Below, in pieces: positions 1 through 7,251 of a stretch of 64,000 nt of DNA. The notes beneath the pieces are model-generated. The model was not told the origin of the DNA and made no database searches. It worked only from the letters and a program-made list of their open reading frames with translations. The stretch's first letter is position 1. Each line of letters begins with the position of its first letter. A program made the position numbers and the translations under genes. The stretch is from the NCBI GenBank assembly GCA_964244495.1, contig CAXTIU010000001.1, positions 424,522 to 488,521 on the forward strand. Direction: 5' to 3'. This DNA is from RH-AL1 sp964244495 (GTDB lineage Bacteria > Pseudomonadota > Alphaproteobacteria > Rhizobiales > Beijerinckiaceae).

Positions 1-183
1 GGGCGGGAGCGGAGAAGCCTTCACCTGTCCACCGACCGAAGCCGCACGCTGTTCTTCAATCGCTAGCATCGTCTCTAGCGTCGTCTTCTCCTTCTCAAGA
101 TCAGCTAGGACGCTGCGCCGCTCGCGATGAAGCTGGTCAAGCTTGATGTCGAAATCATGCATGGCGTCGGCGTATCGCGCCAT
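1..183 (-). CDS. Partial hydrophilic coiled-coil protein, runs off the left edge
   Basis: An open minus-strand frame starts with ATG at 183 and continues to base 1, giving 61 visible residues (MARYADAMHDFDIK...). An AGGAGGG ribosome binding site lies eight bases upstream, which supports the start. The visible part is charged and helical (RERRSVLADLEKEKTTLE), like the start of a coiled coil. No family is recognised and the C-terminus is missing. It is probably a host gene or part of a neighbouring element, since it is separated from the phage by hicAB and a terminator. Confidence 0.55.
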   Translation of the reverse strand, partial: MARYADAMHDFDIKLDQLHRERRSVLADLEKEKTTLETMLAIEEQRAASVGGQVKASPLPP

Positions 184-413
184 GACACTCGCCCTCCTAG
201 CTCTCAGGTCTTCCCGTATGTCGCGCATGCCCCAGCCTCCAATGCTCCCATTGAGCGGCGATTCATCCCAAATGGCAAGTCGTGGCTATGCCATTGCAGT
301 GGACGGCTGTGGATTAACCGCAGGCCATGGTTAACAGCCGAAGCACGACTCTGGTCCGGTTAACGGGGAGCGATGTGGTTGCGGGTCGTGGGTGGGCGGG
401 ATTAGGCTTGGCC

Positions 414-596
414 ATGACGACGCGGAAGAAGTTCTTGATCGCTGGCGCGGCCCTCATAGCAGCGCTCGCCGTGGCGATACCGAACCGCTACGCGCTTCAA
501 CTCTCTCAAAGCAACACGATCGCTTGGCGCTTGGATCGATGGACCGGCAACATCGTCGCCTGTGGTCCGACCAAGTGTTTCGGCACGCTGCCTTAG
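414..596 (+). CDS. Small membrane-anchored or secreted protein, 60 aa
   Basis: ATG at 414 is preferred over an in-frame ATG at 327 because the product then begins with a typical signal or anchor: MTTRKK followed by a hydrophobic stretch (FLIAGAALIAALAVAIP, residues 7-23). The remainder contains two cysteines (ACGPTKC) that could form a disulfide outside the cytoplasm. It is transcribed away from the gene at 1-183. Family unknown; the short length makes it uncertain. The next 245 bases (597-841) show no gene or recognisable site. Confidence 0.4.
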   Translation: MTTRKKFLIAGAALIAALAVAIPNRYALQLSQSNTIAWRLDRWTGNIVACGPTKCFGTLP

Positions 597-841
597 CAGG
601 GCGCACCACCATCCTACACCAACGATAAACGTTGACATAGCCGGGGAAGCTGGTACGTTTGCTACTTAATAGAAGGCAACCCATACATTCTGCTAGGTAG
701 GGAAATAGGGCACCTAAGCCAGCGTGGGCAACGAGCCTATCTGAGTACCCCTCAGAGGCGCCTTAGAGCGCTTACGACGATAATTGGAGTTGAACTAGCG
801 CAACATCGGCATCCTGCGGCGCGAACAACTGTCCTGCCGTT

Positions 842-1276
842 TCACGCCGCCTCCACGCCTATCACCAACCGTCGCCCGAGCGCGGCGAGGGCGGCGATCA
901 GTGTCGTCATTTTGGTCGCGTGATCGGGGTCGAGGATGCGCCGCACTTCGCGCCCGTCCTTGCCCAGGCGCTCGCCGAGTTCGGCCTGGGTGATGTCGGC
1001 ATCGCGGAATGCCTCCAACACCGCCAGCTTCGCCGCGACGTCGGCGTCGACGGACAGCATGACCTGCCCCGCCTTCGCCTTCGAGGCCTTCGGGAGCGGT
1101 CGCTTCATCTCGAAGATGGTGAGCAGCGCCACGCCGAGCGCGTCGCTGCCCATCGCGCGCGCATCGGCCTCGCCGTTGCCCTCGGTGATCACTTCCGGCA
1201 CGTCGGGGAAGGTCACCACGAGGACGCCGGGGTTTTCGCCCGGCTCGAAGATCGCCGGGTACGTGAACAGTCGCAT
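842..1276 (-). CDS. hicB: HicB-family antitoxin with C-terminal HTH
   Basis: A 144-residue protein with a HicB-like N-terminal fold (MRLFTYPAIFEP..PGVLVVTFPDVPEV..., residues 1-60) and a C-terminal XRE-type helix-turn-helix (DITQAELGERLGKDGREVRRIL, about 93-114). HicB proteins neutralise the HicA ribonuclease, and the HTH lets the complex repress its own promoter. The gene lies 35 bases downstream of hicA on the same strand, the usual hicA-hicB order, and repeated palindromes precede the pair. It may stabilise the adjacent prophage or simply be a neighbouring host locus. Confidence 0.85.
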   Translation of the reverse strand: MRLFTYPAIFEPGENPGVLVVTFPDVPEVITEGNGEADARAMGSDALGVALLTIFEMKRPLPKASKAKAGQVMLSVDADVAAKLAVLEAFRDADITQAELGERLGKDGREVRRILDPDHATKMTTLIAALAALGRRLVIGVEAA

Positions 1277-1311
1277 GGGTTCCTCCTTTGACGATGTGGA
1301 CCGGTCCGGCC

Positions 1312-1509
1312 TCAGGTGAGGCCGAACTTCTTCCTGATCTTGCCGGCGGTGACCGGGTCGATCTCCCGGCTCGGGAGGATGGTCACCTTCTCGCCCACGC
1401 GGACGATGCAGTGGCCGCCCTTGCCGCGCCCCTTGTCGACCGAGAAGGAGAAGCCTTTAGCCTTGGCGGTGTCGCGAAGCTCGTTGATGAAGCGATCCCG
1501 CTTGTCCAT
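1312..1509 (-). CDS. hicA: HicA-family mRNA interferase toxin
   Basis: A small basic protein of 65 residues. ATG at 1509 was chosen because the product then begins MDKRDRFINELRDTAKAKG, as HicA proteins do; the longer frame adds residues that would overlap the operator. The double-stranded RNA-binding-like fold contains the conserved GGH motif (GKGGHCIV); the histidine is the catalytic residue in this family. A basic tail (GKIRKKFG) follows. It would cleave mRNA unless bound by the product of the downstream hicB. Confidence 0.8.
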   Translation of the reverse strand: MDKRDRFINELRDTAKAKGFSFSVDKGRGKGGHCIVRVGEKVTILPSREIDPVTAGKIRKKFGLT

Positions 1510-1541
1510 GGCCCTGGTTTCTCCGTCCGATAAAAAAAGGA

Positions 1542-1594
1542 TAGGACACTTGTGTCCTAATAGCAAGCACAGAATAGGCGCTAAATGTCCTATT
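1542..1594. promoter_or_regulatory. hicAB operator palindromes
   Basis: A perfect inverted repeat, TAGGACAC-TT-GTGTCCTA (1542-1559), is followed by a second, weaker one with arms AATAGG (1573-1578) and CCTATT (1589-1594). They share the core AGGACA/TGTCCT. They sit just upstream of the hicA start and of the divergent gene at 1657, where the HicB HTH would be expected to bind for autoregulation. Confidence 0.6.
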
Positions 1595-1656
1595 TCTCGC
1601 TTGCGTTCGGCACCGCGTGGAGCGACAAAGGATCAACGAAGCGAACGGAGGTGGGC

Positions 1657-1812
1657 ATGGTCGAGTTCTTCATCAGCACGCTGCGTGGCGGCTACCAGCT
1701 GCTCGCCGACGGCCTCGATCTCGGCACCTTCGACACCAAGGAGGCGGCGGCGGACTTCGCGGTGCGCTTTGCGCAGAACCACGACGCGCCGGCCTACCGG
1801 CTGTTCTACTGA
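1657..1812 (+). CDS. Small protein of unknown function, 51 aa
   Basis: ATG at 1657 follows a strong GGAGGTG (1647-1653), so it is preferred over an upstream in-frame ATG at 1585 that lies inside the operator region. The product (MVEFFISTLRGGYQLL...) has alternating hydrophobic and aromatic residues and appears to be a compact alpha/beta fold. A second small gene follows 18 bases downstream on the same strand, so the two are probably cotranscribed. Confidence 0.55.
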   Translation: MVEFFISTLRGGYQLLADGLDLGTFDTKEAAADFAVRFAQNHDAPAYRLFY

Positions 1813-1830
1813 GATCGGGAGCGAGCGAGC

Positions 1831-2058
1831 ATGAAAGGGACCAGCAACGCGAACGACAAGGCAGGGGTTGTGCTGGAGGCAATCGCGCGCAAGCACCTCT
1901 TCCTGGAGACGTTGAGCACGCGCAACAGCAATCGCCTCGACTTCTCCGACCAAGCCGTCTGGTCGCTAGAGGCCGCGCTGCTCGCCGCCTACGAGGCAGG
2001 GCTGGCGGCTCGGAACGGGCGGCCCCATCAGGTGGCGGGCTCGCTGACGGTGAACTGA
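1831..2058 (+). CDS. DUF6900-like small protein, 75 aa
   Basis: The product has the pattern I associate with DUF6900 proteins of alphaproteobacterial phages and plasmids: an N-terminal helix (AIARKHLFLETLSTRNS) followed by LDFSDQAVWSLEAALLAAYEAG. No biochemical function is established for that family. It follows the 51-residue gene on the plus strand and is closed by a strong hairpin at 2091-2118. Whether it belongs to the prophage or the flank cannot be decided here. Confidence 0.6.
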   Translation: MKGTSNANDKAGVVLEAIARKHLFLETLSTRNSNRLDFSDQAVWSLEAALLAAYEAGLAARNGRPHQVAGSLTVN

Positions 2059-2090
2059 CGAGGGCAGTTCCGGGCTCTAGACGCGAAAGA

Positions 2091-2118
2091 GCCCCGTCTC
2101 GCCGAAGCGAGACGGGGC
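2091..2118. terminator. Hairpin terminator between convergent operons
   Basis: A perfect 11-bp inverted repeat, GCCCCGTCTCG (2091-2101) and CGAGACGGGGC (2108-2118), with a 6-base loop. It lies between the end of the plus-strand gene at 2058 and the end of the minus-strand phage late operon at 2214. It lacks a long T tract on either side but probably ends transcription from both directions. Confidence 0.7.
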
Positions 2119-2213
2119 GAAGTCAGGGAGGAAACGCCCAGCGTGGGCGTGATCTGATTATGCAGGATCCATGCTTGCGCGGGGCTGTTCCCGCCGGCAG
2201 CCACTCGTCGCGT

Positions 2214-2729
2214 CTACCGCATTTCCACCATTGGATGCGCGCCGGATCCGAGATGGGCGTTCCAGACCACAAAGGTGACGAAGAACCCGGCGGCGACGAT
2301 GAAGCCGGTCGACACCCAGCGCGCGCGCGGCACCCTTCCCTCGACGGTGTTCGGCGCCCACAGGTGGAGGAGGACGCCGACCAGGCCGACGGACATGATC
2401 GCCGTCTCCCAATCGGAGTTGAAGATGTCCGGCCACCCACCGTCACGCCCGACGAAGGAGATGAGCCGCTGCGCCAGCATCGACAGCGCCACCAGGAAGA
2501 TGCCGGAGCCGAGGTAGTCGCCCTTGGTCGGCACGCGGGCCGACAGGGCCGCGACGAGCACGGGCGAGTAGGCCACGCACACGCCGGCGGTCGCCGAGGC
2601 AACGAGGCCGTTCAGCATCAGGATGAGGAACGGCGAGTCCGTCACGGCCGCCACTAGGGAGTATCCGGCGCCGTACAGCACGAGGAAGCGGAGCAACAGG
2701 CCGTGTCGAAGGTCAGCCATCCGCGTCAT
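2214..2729 (-). CDS. Multi-pass membrane protein at the end of the lysis operon
   Basis: A 171-residue protein with about four or five hydrophobic segments: around residues 10-30, 33-62, 74-95, 110-126 and 140-160. ATG at 2720 is an alternative start. It overlaps the end of the preceding gene by 17 bases and is the last gene of the phage late operon. No family is recognised. Its position next to spanin, holin and endolysin genes suggests a role in lysis or superinfection exclusion, but that is inference. Confidence 0.65.
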   Translation of the reverse strand: MTRMADLRHGLLLRFLVLYGAGYSLVAAVTDSPFLILMLNGLVASATAGVCVAYSPVLVAALSARVPTKGDYLGSGIFLVALSMLAQRLISFVGRDGGWPDIFNSDWETAIMSVGLVGVLLHLWAPNTVEGRVPRARWVSTGFIVAAGFFVTFVVWNAHLGSGAHPMVEMR

Positions 2730-2937
2730 CGTGCTTTCCCATGCGTTTGAAGAGGTCGTTCATCGTCTCGCGCAGCGCGCGCTCGTGTGAGGCGTTGGCG
2801 GCGGCCGCCACCCGCCCATGCTCGGCGACCGCGGCGTCGACGTCACGGGCGATGAGGTCGATGGTCGTGGTGGACGCGTCCACCGACGAGTGCGGCTTGA
2901 AGAGGCGCCGGAGGATCGGTGCCAAGAACCGCATCAT
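2713..2937 (-). CDS. Small phage protein, 74 aa
   Basis: ATG at 2937 overlaps the stop codon of the preceding gene as ATGA, indicating translational coupling. The product (MMRFLAPILRRLFKPH...) has an N-terminal amphipathic basic helix and a long polar helix (DVDAAVAEHGRVAAAANASHERAL). It could associate with the membrane through the first 12 residues. No family is recognised. Confidence 0.6.
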   Translation of the reverse strand: MMRFLAPILRRLFKPHSSVDASTTTIDLIARDVDAAVAEHGRVAAAANASHERALRETMNDLFKRMGKHDDADG

Positions 2938-3296
2938 CGGCTCCTCGTCCGACGCGGGCCGAACGCCTCCTTCATCCACTCCTTCACCGACGCGACCTCG
3001 TCCGCCAAGGTCGTCAGCATCCTCGTCAGGTCCTTGTCGCCTTGCCCGCGCGCCGCGATCGTCTCGGTTGCGGTGATCGTCACCTTCACCAGGGCGGTCG
3101 CATCCTGAAGCCGCTTCTCCTGCAGGGTCGCGATCTCCGCCCGCAGCGCCGCGTTCTCCGCCTCCTTGCCGGTCAACCGCTTGGACAGGAGCCAGCAGAT
3201 CGCGCCAAGCAGAATGAGAACGAGCGCGTAGGCGCCCCAGCTCTTCAGAGCTTCCGCCCAAATGGATGGGGCGAGCGACGTCATCGCGCTGTCCAT
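2934..3296 (-). CDS. Membrane-anchored coiled-coil phage protein
   Basis: A 120-residue protein with one transmembrane segment (AYALVLILLGAICWLL, about 22-38) followed by a coiled coil (KEAENAALRAEIATLQEKRLQDATALV). This single-anchor plus coiled-coil layout recalls an i-spanin or a holin-associated protein. A better spanin pair lies immediately upstream, so its role is unclear. It is embedded in the lysis operon with 4-bp overlap to the next gene. Confidence 0.65.
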   Translation of the reverse strand: MDSAMTSLAPSIWAEALKSWGAYALVLILLGAICWLLSKRLTGKEAENAALRAEIATLQEKRLQDATALVKVTITATETIAARGQGDKDLTRMLTTLADEVASVKEWMKEAFGPRRTRSR

Positions 3297-3322
3297 CGGT
3301 CATCTCCGTGCGCCTCGCTGGG

Positions 3323-3634
3323 CTATTCCGACGCGCCGGGAGCGCCGTAGTGCTTGACGACGTCGGCGTAGAAGGCCGTGTCGGCGGCGAGGCGGGCATT
3401 CGCATCGAGCCGACCCGCCTTTTCCCGCGCGGCGTAGGCGCGGGCGTCCTCGCCGGCTTGGGCCGGTGGCACGGCGACGGGCATGCCGAAGGTCGCGGGC
3501 GCTGGCGGTAGGGTTGGCCTAGCGGCCAGGTTCGGCGGCGCCGAGGCCACGCAGCCGGCGAGCGTCGTCGCCAGACAGGCGGCAGCCGTCATGATGAGGA
3601 AGGCGCGCGGGCTTCGAGGCGAGTTCGGACGCAT
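3323..3634 (-). CDS. Rz1-like outer-membrane spanin lipoprotein
   Basis: A 103-residue protein with a lipoprotein signal: a basic start, hydrophobic core and lipobox LAGC (LATTLAGC). After the cysteine comes a proline-rich segment (SAPPNLAARPTLPPAPATFG) typical of Rz1. ATG at 3634 is preferred; ATG at 3592 would give a shorter signal. The gene begins inside the 3' end of the i-spanin gene in another frame, the classic overlapping Rz/Rz1 arrangement. The pair would span the periplasm and fuse the membranes in the last step of lysis. Confidence 0.75.
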   Translation of the reverse strand: MRPNSPRSPRAFLIMTAAACLATTLAGCVASAPPNLAARPTLPPAPATFGMPVAVPPAQAGEDARAYAAREKAGRLDANARLAADTAFYADVVKHYGAPGASE

Positions 3635-4043
3635 AGGCTTGGACCTGTTGCTGGAGGGTGTCGGCAGACGCGGCGGCGGCGCGCTCGCGCCCGCCGGCGG
3701 CGGCCGCGACGGCGCGCTGGGCCTCGACCTGCCTGGCGTTCTCGTCGGCGCGCGCGGCCTCGGCCGCTGCGCGCGCCGTGACGGCGACCAATTCGGCCTG
3801 GAGGTGCTGGGGCCGATCCCGAAAGACATCGTGCGCGGCCCTTGCCTCCCAGCCCACGACGACCGCCATCAGGCAGACCATGGCAATCCTGCCGCGCGCC
3901 GATCGCGCGAAGCCGCGCAGACGGCCGGACACGGCGGGGACGAGGAAAGCGCTGGCCAGCAGGATCGGCAGGAGGAGCACCGCGTGGGCGAGCGCGTAGC
4001 GCTCGAGGGCCGCCGCGACGTCGGCGAGGATCAAGCGGGTCAT
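3519..4043 (-). CDS. Rz-like inner-membrane spanin
   Basis: A 174-residue protein starting at ATG 4043. It has two hydrophobic segments (about 19-38 and 53-67), then a long alanine-rich coiled coil (about 78-145: AELVAVTARAAAEAARADEN...). Most Rz proteins have a single anchor, so two segments is unusual. The last 116 bases of the gene overlap the Rz1-like lipoprotein frame. Upstream lie the holin candidate and endolysin, completing a standard lysis cassette. Confidence 0.7.
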   Translation of the reverse strand: MTRLILADVAAALERYALAHAVLLLPILLASAFLVPAVSGRLRGFARSARGRIAMVCLMAVVVGWEARAAHDVFRDRPQHLQAELVAVTARAAAEAARADENARQVEAQRAVAAAAGGRERAAAASADTLQQQVQAYASELASKPARLPHHDGCRLSGDDARRLRGLGAAEPGR

Positions 4044-4153
4044 GATGGGCTCCGGCGGAGGATGGTGGACGACGCGCCGGCCCCGTCCCGCGAGCGCGGG
4101 GCGATCAAGCCGGCTGGCGAACGGGTCGAATCCGGCGCGTCGAACTCGGGAGG

Positions 4154-4564
4154 TCAGGCTCCGGGGGCTTGCGCCGGCACCGGCTCCGGCGTGATCGCGG
4201 CGGCGGCGGCGAGCCCCTGGCTGTGCAGGGCGGCGAGGATCATCGGCCCGAGAAAGCCGGCGACGAGGATCACCAGGCCGACGACGCGGGCCTGAGCGTC
4301 GGGCAAGTACCGGCCCCAGTCCGTCCCGGCGGCCTGGGCGTAGAGCGGGCCGACGACCGGCACGAGGGACGTCGCGAAGGCGAGGATGACGACCTTGAGG
4401 CCGTGCAGGCGGAGCACGACGCGCTCGGCCAGGTCCGCCTCGGCGGCACCGATCCGCGCGTAGAGCCCGGTCGTCAGCCGGAAGCTGTGGTGGTTCGGCC
4501 GGATCATCAGGAACCACAGGGCGAGCTGGGCGACGAGCGCCAGAACGAGGAGCACGAGGAGCAT
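4154..4564 (-). CDS. Holin candidate, membrane protein of 136 aa
   Basis: The protein begins with a hydrophobic segment (MLLVLLVLALVAQLALWFL) and has two further ones (around 55-77 and 93-112). Size, hydrophobicity and position between the endolysin and the spanin pair fit a holin that would permeabilise the inner membrane at a set time. No holin family signature is recognised, so the call rests on topology and context. It starts 11 bases after the endolysin stop. Confidence 0.55.
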   Translation of the reverse strand: MLLVLLVLALVAQLALWFLMIRPNHHSFRLTTGLYARIGAAEADLAERVVLRLHGLKVVILAFATSLVPVVGPLYAQAAGTDWGRYLPDAQARVVGLVILVAGFLGPMILAALHSQGLAAAAAITPEPVPAQAPGA

Positions 4565-4574
4565 GGTGACGGTC

Positions 4575-5465
4575 CTAGCTGGAGGGCGCGAGCGCGGCGG
4601 TGGCCCCGCCCGGAGGGTTTGACGGTGCGACCGGCGGCGCGCCCTTCGTCGCGAAGGTGGCGGCCTTCGTCGTGAAGGCGGTCGCGCGCAGGAGCAGCGC
4701 CATGGTGACGGCGATCGCCGCGGCCGCGACGCCCAGGACGAGCCAGGTCAGCGAGGTGCCGGCCGCGAGCGAGGCGGCCACGACGCTGCCGCCGGCGAGC
4801 GTCGCGCCGACCGCCTCGTCGGCCTTGGTGGAGGCGCGGATCGCGCTCGCCGCCAGGTGGTCGTTGAGGTCGCCGGGGTGGATGCCCACCAGGTGCGCGT
4901 AGGCCTCGGCGAGGCGGGTGTCGTAGCCCTTGGTCGCCGGCCCGTTGTAGAGGCGGGCGAAGCTCGGCCAGTCCTTCGCCACCAGGGCGGCGCGCATGTG
5001 CGGGCTGGCGACGATGAAGTGCGCCATGGCGGCGAGGTGCTCGTCCTCGCCGCCGGCGACGAAGGCGGTGACCATCGCGCTCGCGCTGGGATAGCCGGCC
5101 GCCACGTGGTTCTCGCCGAGGATCTGCGGCAGGCCCCACGACGTCGAGCGCAGCGCCGCCTCGGCGTCGATCGCCATCGCGGCGGCGATGCGCGGGTAGG
5201 AGTCGTGCGGGTACGGCTTCGCACCCCAGCGCGAATAGGCGAGGCCGGCCGCCACCGCGCGGGAGCGCTTGTCGCCCTGCAGGTTGCGGAAGAAGATGTG
5301 CGGCTCGAACAGCGCCTTGGGGCGGCGCTCGTCGTCGAAGCCGGAGGAGGACGCCTCGACCTGGATGTCGGCGAGCAGCGCGTCGACGGCGCAGCCGATC
5401 AGGGCGGCGGCCGCGGCGACGCCGCCGTCGGTGCGCTTGGTGGCGGTACCGGCGAAGTTGATCAT
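4575..5465 (-). CDS. N-acetylmuramidase-type endolysin with C-terminal membrane segment
   Basis: Residues about 45-200 carry the N-acetylmuramidase (DUF3380) pattern: FEPHIF with the probable catalytic glutamate at position 54, then YPRIAAAMAIDAEAALRSTS, SWGLPQILGENH and LYNGPA. The enzyme would cut peptidoglycan. After the catalytic domain there is a hydrophobic segment (TWLVLGVAAAAIAVTMALLL, about 243-262) and a polar tail. This C-terminal anchor is unusual and could tether the enzyme to the membrane. The gene follows a hairpin terminator-like element and precedes the holin candidate. Confidence 0.8.
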   Translation of the reverse strand: MINFAGTATKRTDGGVAAAAALIGCAVDALLADIQVEASSSGFDDERRPKALFEPHIFFRNLQGDKRSRAVAAGLAYSRWGAKPYPHDSYPRIAAAMAIDAEAALRSTSWGLPQILGENHVAAGYPSASAMVTAFVAGGEDEHLAAMAHFIVASPHMRAALVAKDWPSFARLYNGPATKGYDTRLAEAYAHLVGIHPGDLNDHLAASAIRASTKADEAVGATLAGGSVVAASLAAGTSLTWLVLGVAAAAIAVTMALLLRATAFTTKAATFATKGAPPVAPSNPPGGATAALAPSS

Positions 5466-5494
5466 ATCCCGACCTCAGGTCCTGGAAACGGAAA

Positions 5495-5517
5495 GGCCCG
5501 CCGGGTGAGGGCGGGCC
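5495..5517 (-). terminator. Hairpin with T-rich tail upstream of the endolysin gene
   Basis: Inverted repeat GGCCCGCC (5495-5502) and GGCGGGCC (5510-5517). On the minus strand the stem is followed by TTTCCGTTT. It lies between the glycosyltransferase stop and the endolysin start, where it could attenuate or process the late transcript. Confidence 0.55.
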
Positions 5518-5542
5518 GGGGAAGGCGCAGGGCGTCGGGAGG

Positions 5543-6547
5543 TCAGAGCGTATTCTGGTCTTCGTTGCGCTGGACGTTGTACCGGCGCAGCCCGTCGCGC
5601 AGCAGGCGGTTGTCGGTCACCAGCGTCGGCAGGCCGTTGACGTCGTAGGCGAGGTCGACGTCGGGGTCGAAGCCGCTCTCGGTCAGAATGTCGAAGCGGG
5701 ACAGGTAGAAGCGGTTGCGCTTGGGGCCGTGCCAGCCGTGCATGATGGTGCCGGGCACGCAGCCGATGTCCTGGCGGATGTGCTCGTGGGCACGCTTGGC
5801 GAACTCGCGCAGGCGGCGGTTGTAGCCAGGGGCCATGCGCGTATCCTCCGGCAGCGGGAGACCGGCGAAGGCGAGCGCCATGTGGTAGTCGGCCGAGCCG
5901 GTGATCATCCAGTCGAGCAGGCGACCGATGCCGGTGAGGGCGTCGCGGCGCATCGCCCAGGAGAAGCCGAAGTGCGTGCGGCCGTCGCGCTTGACCTTGT
6001 TGGCGAGGAGCGCGCGCGACTGGAGGGGCGCGGTCGAGCCGTAGTCGGGCGTGATCGCACCGACGTCCCCGTCGAGCCAGGCGGCGCAGAAGCTGCGGTC
6101 GACGTCGTTGCCCCACTCGTTGCGCACGCACTCGCCGTTCGGGCCGAGGTCCATCGCGTGCGACCAGGTCTGGCCCACGCGATAGTGCTGAAGCATGTGC
6201 ACCGTCTCGCTCGCCCAGTCCGGACGGATGTGCTGGATGTCGGTGTCCTCCCAGCAGATGTACTTCGCCGACTCGGGCAGGCGGGCGAGGCCGGCGTTGA
6301 CGAGCCCCTCCTTCAGCCAGAGCTCGTGCTCGGGCCCTCCACGCAGCAGCACCAAGTTGACGTGCTTGAGCAGTGGGTCGACCGGGTTGAGGTCGTGCGG
6401 GCGATCACCGAAAGCGTGCAGCACGAGGGTCAACTTCACCCCGGCATCGAGCTGGCGCGGGATCCACTCGCGCAACAGGCGGACGCGCGCATCGAAGCGG
6501 CGCGGGTTGGAGTAGACACCGACGACGTGGAGCAGATCGGGGCGCAT
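5543..6547 (-). CDS. Glycosyltransferase-like phage protein
   Basis: A 334-residue protein starting at ATG 6547. The N-terminus (MRPDLLHVVGVYSNP..FDARVRLLREWIP) and a motif ICWEDTDIQHIRPDW (about 97-111), which contains a DxD-like element, resemble GT-A glycosyltransferases. Later WAMRRDAL and ADYHMALAFAG also fit a nucleotide-sugar transferase core. The acceptor is unknown; it could modify a fibre protein or the host surface. The gene lies between the RlpA-like protein and the endolysin, in the late region. Assignment is by pattern only. Confidence 0.55.
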   Translation of the reverse strand: MRPDLLHVVGVYSNPRRFDARVRLLREWIPRQLDAGVKLTLVLHAFGDRPHDLNPVDPLLKHVNLVLLRGGPEHELWLKEGLVNAGLARLPESAKYICWEDTDIQHIRPDWASETVHMLQHYRVGQTWSHAMDLGPNGECVRNEWGNDVDRSFCAAWLDGDVGAITPDYGSTAPLQSRALLANKVKRDGRTHFGFSWAMRRDALTGIGRLLDWMITGSADYHMALAFAGLPLPEDTRMAPGYNRRLREFAKRAHEHIRQDIGCVPGTIMHGWHGPKRNRFYLSRFDILTESGFDPDVDLAYDVNGLPTLVTDNRLLRDGLRRYNVQRNEDQNTL

Positions 6548-6555
6548 GCGGATCC

Positions 6556-6912
6556 TCAGCGAAGACGGGTGATGGTGACGGTGGCGACGCCGCGGCGCTC
6601 GAAGCCGAGCACGCGCGCGGCGCCGAGCGACAGGTCGAGGATGCGTCCGGTCCAGGCGGCCGGCCCGCGATCGTTGACGGTGACGACGACCGCCCGGCGG
6701 CCCAGGCGGACGCGGATCCGGCAGCCGAGCGGCAGGGTGCGGGAAGCGGCGGTGCGGCCGAGCGGCCGGAACAGCGCGCCGCTCGCCGTCCGCGTGCCCG
6801 ACTCCGCGCCGTAGAAGGAGGCGCGGCCGGTCTCGGCTCGGGCGGGCGCGGACGCGCCGAGGCACAGGCCAAGAAAAAGGCCCGCTTGCGCGAGCCTGGA
6901 GAGCGTCGTCAC
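6556..6912 (-). CDS. RlpA-like secreted double-psi beta-barrel protein
   Basis: A 118-residue protein with a signal peptide (residues 1-26, cut near ARA-E) and an RlpA-like barrel: ASFYG, TASG, AASRTLPLGCRIRV, VNDRGP and RILDLS. The aspartate in RILDLS corresponds to the family active-site residue. RlpA proteins are lytic transglycosylases acting on naked glycan strands. In a phage late operon it may help lysis or peptidoglycan remodelling. It ends 9 bases before the glycosyltransferase start. Confidence 0.75.
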   Translation of the reverse strand: MTTLSRLAQAGLFLGLCLGASAPARAETGRASFYGAESGTRTASGALFRPLGRTAASRTLPLGCRIRVRLGRRAVVVTVNDRGPAAWTGRILDLSLGAARVLGFERRGVATVTITRLR

Positions 6913-6926
6913 GGGGCCGGCCGCGA

Positions 6927-7214
6927 TCAGCTGGAGGCGGCCGCAGGCGCCGCCGTGGTCGAGGACGAAGCCGCGGCGGGCGCGGGCGCCAGGGTGAGCG
7001 TGACGGCCGCGCCGGTCTTGTAGGCGGCGATCTGGTCGGCCGTCGGCGCGGGAATGACGACGGGGAAGGTCTTGGCCATCTTCACGCCGCCGGGCAGCGT
7101 CGTCGACACGTCGACGTGCACCGTCAGGGTCGGCGCGGCGGGGTTGTCGTCGCTGACGACGTTCTTGACCGTGTAGGACAGGGTGGAGGGTGCGACGATC
7201 ACGAAGGGCTCCAA
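6927..7214 (-). CDS. Small phage protein with low-complexity tail, 95 aa
   Basis: The first 70 residues (MEPFVIVAPSTLSYTVKN...) look like a small beta-rich domain; the last 22 are an Ala/Ser/Thr/Pro tail. It lies between the fibre-accessory gene and the RlpA-like gene. No family is recognised; a virion accessory role is plausible from context. Confidence 0.5.
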   Translation of the reverse strand: MEPFVIVAPSTLSYTVKNVVSDDNPAAPTLTVHVDVSTTLPGGVKMAKTFPVVIPAPTADQIAAYKTGAAVTLTLAPAPAAASSSTTAAPAAASS

Positions 7215-7251
7215 GGTGAAGGGTTGCGGACCAGGGTGACGGCCAGGAAGG

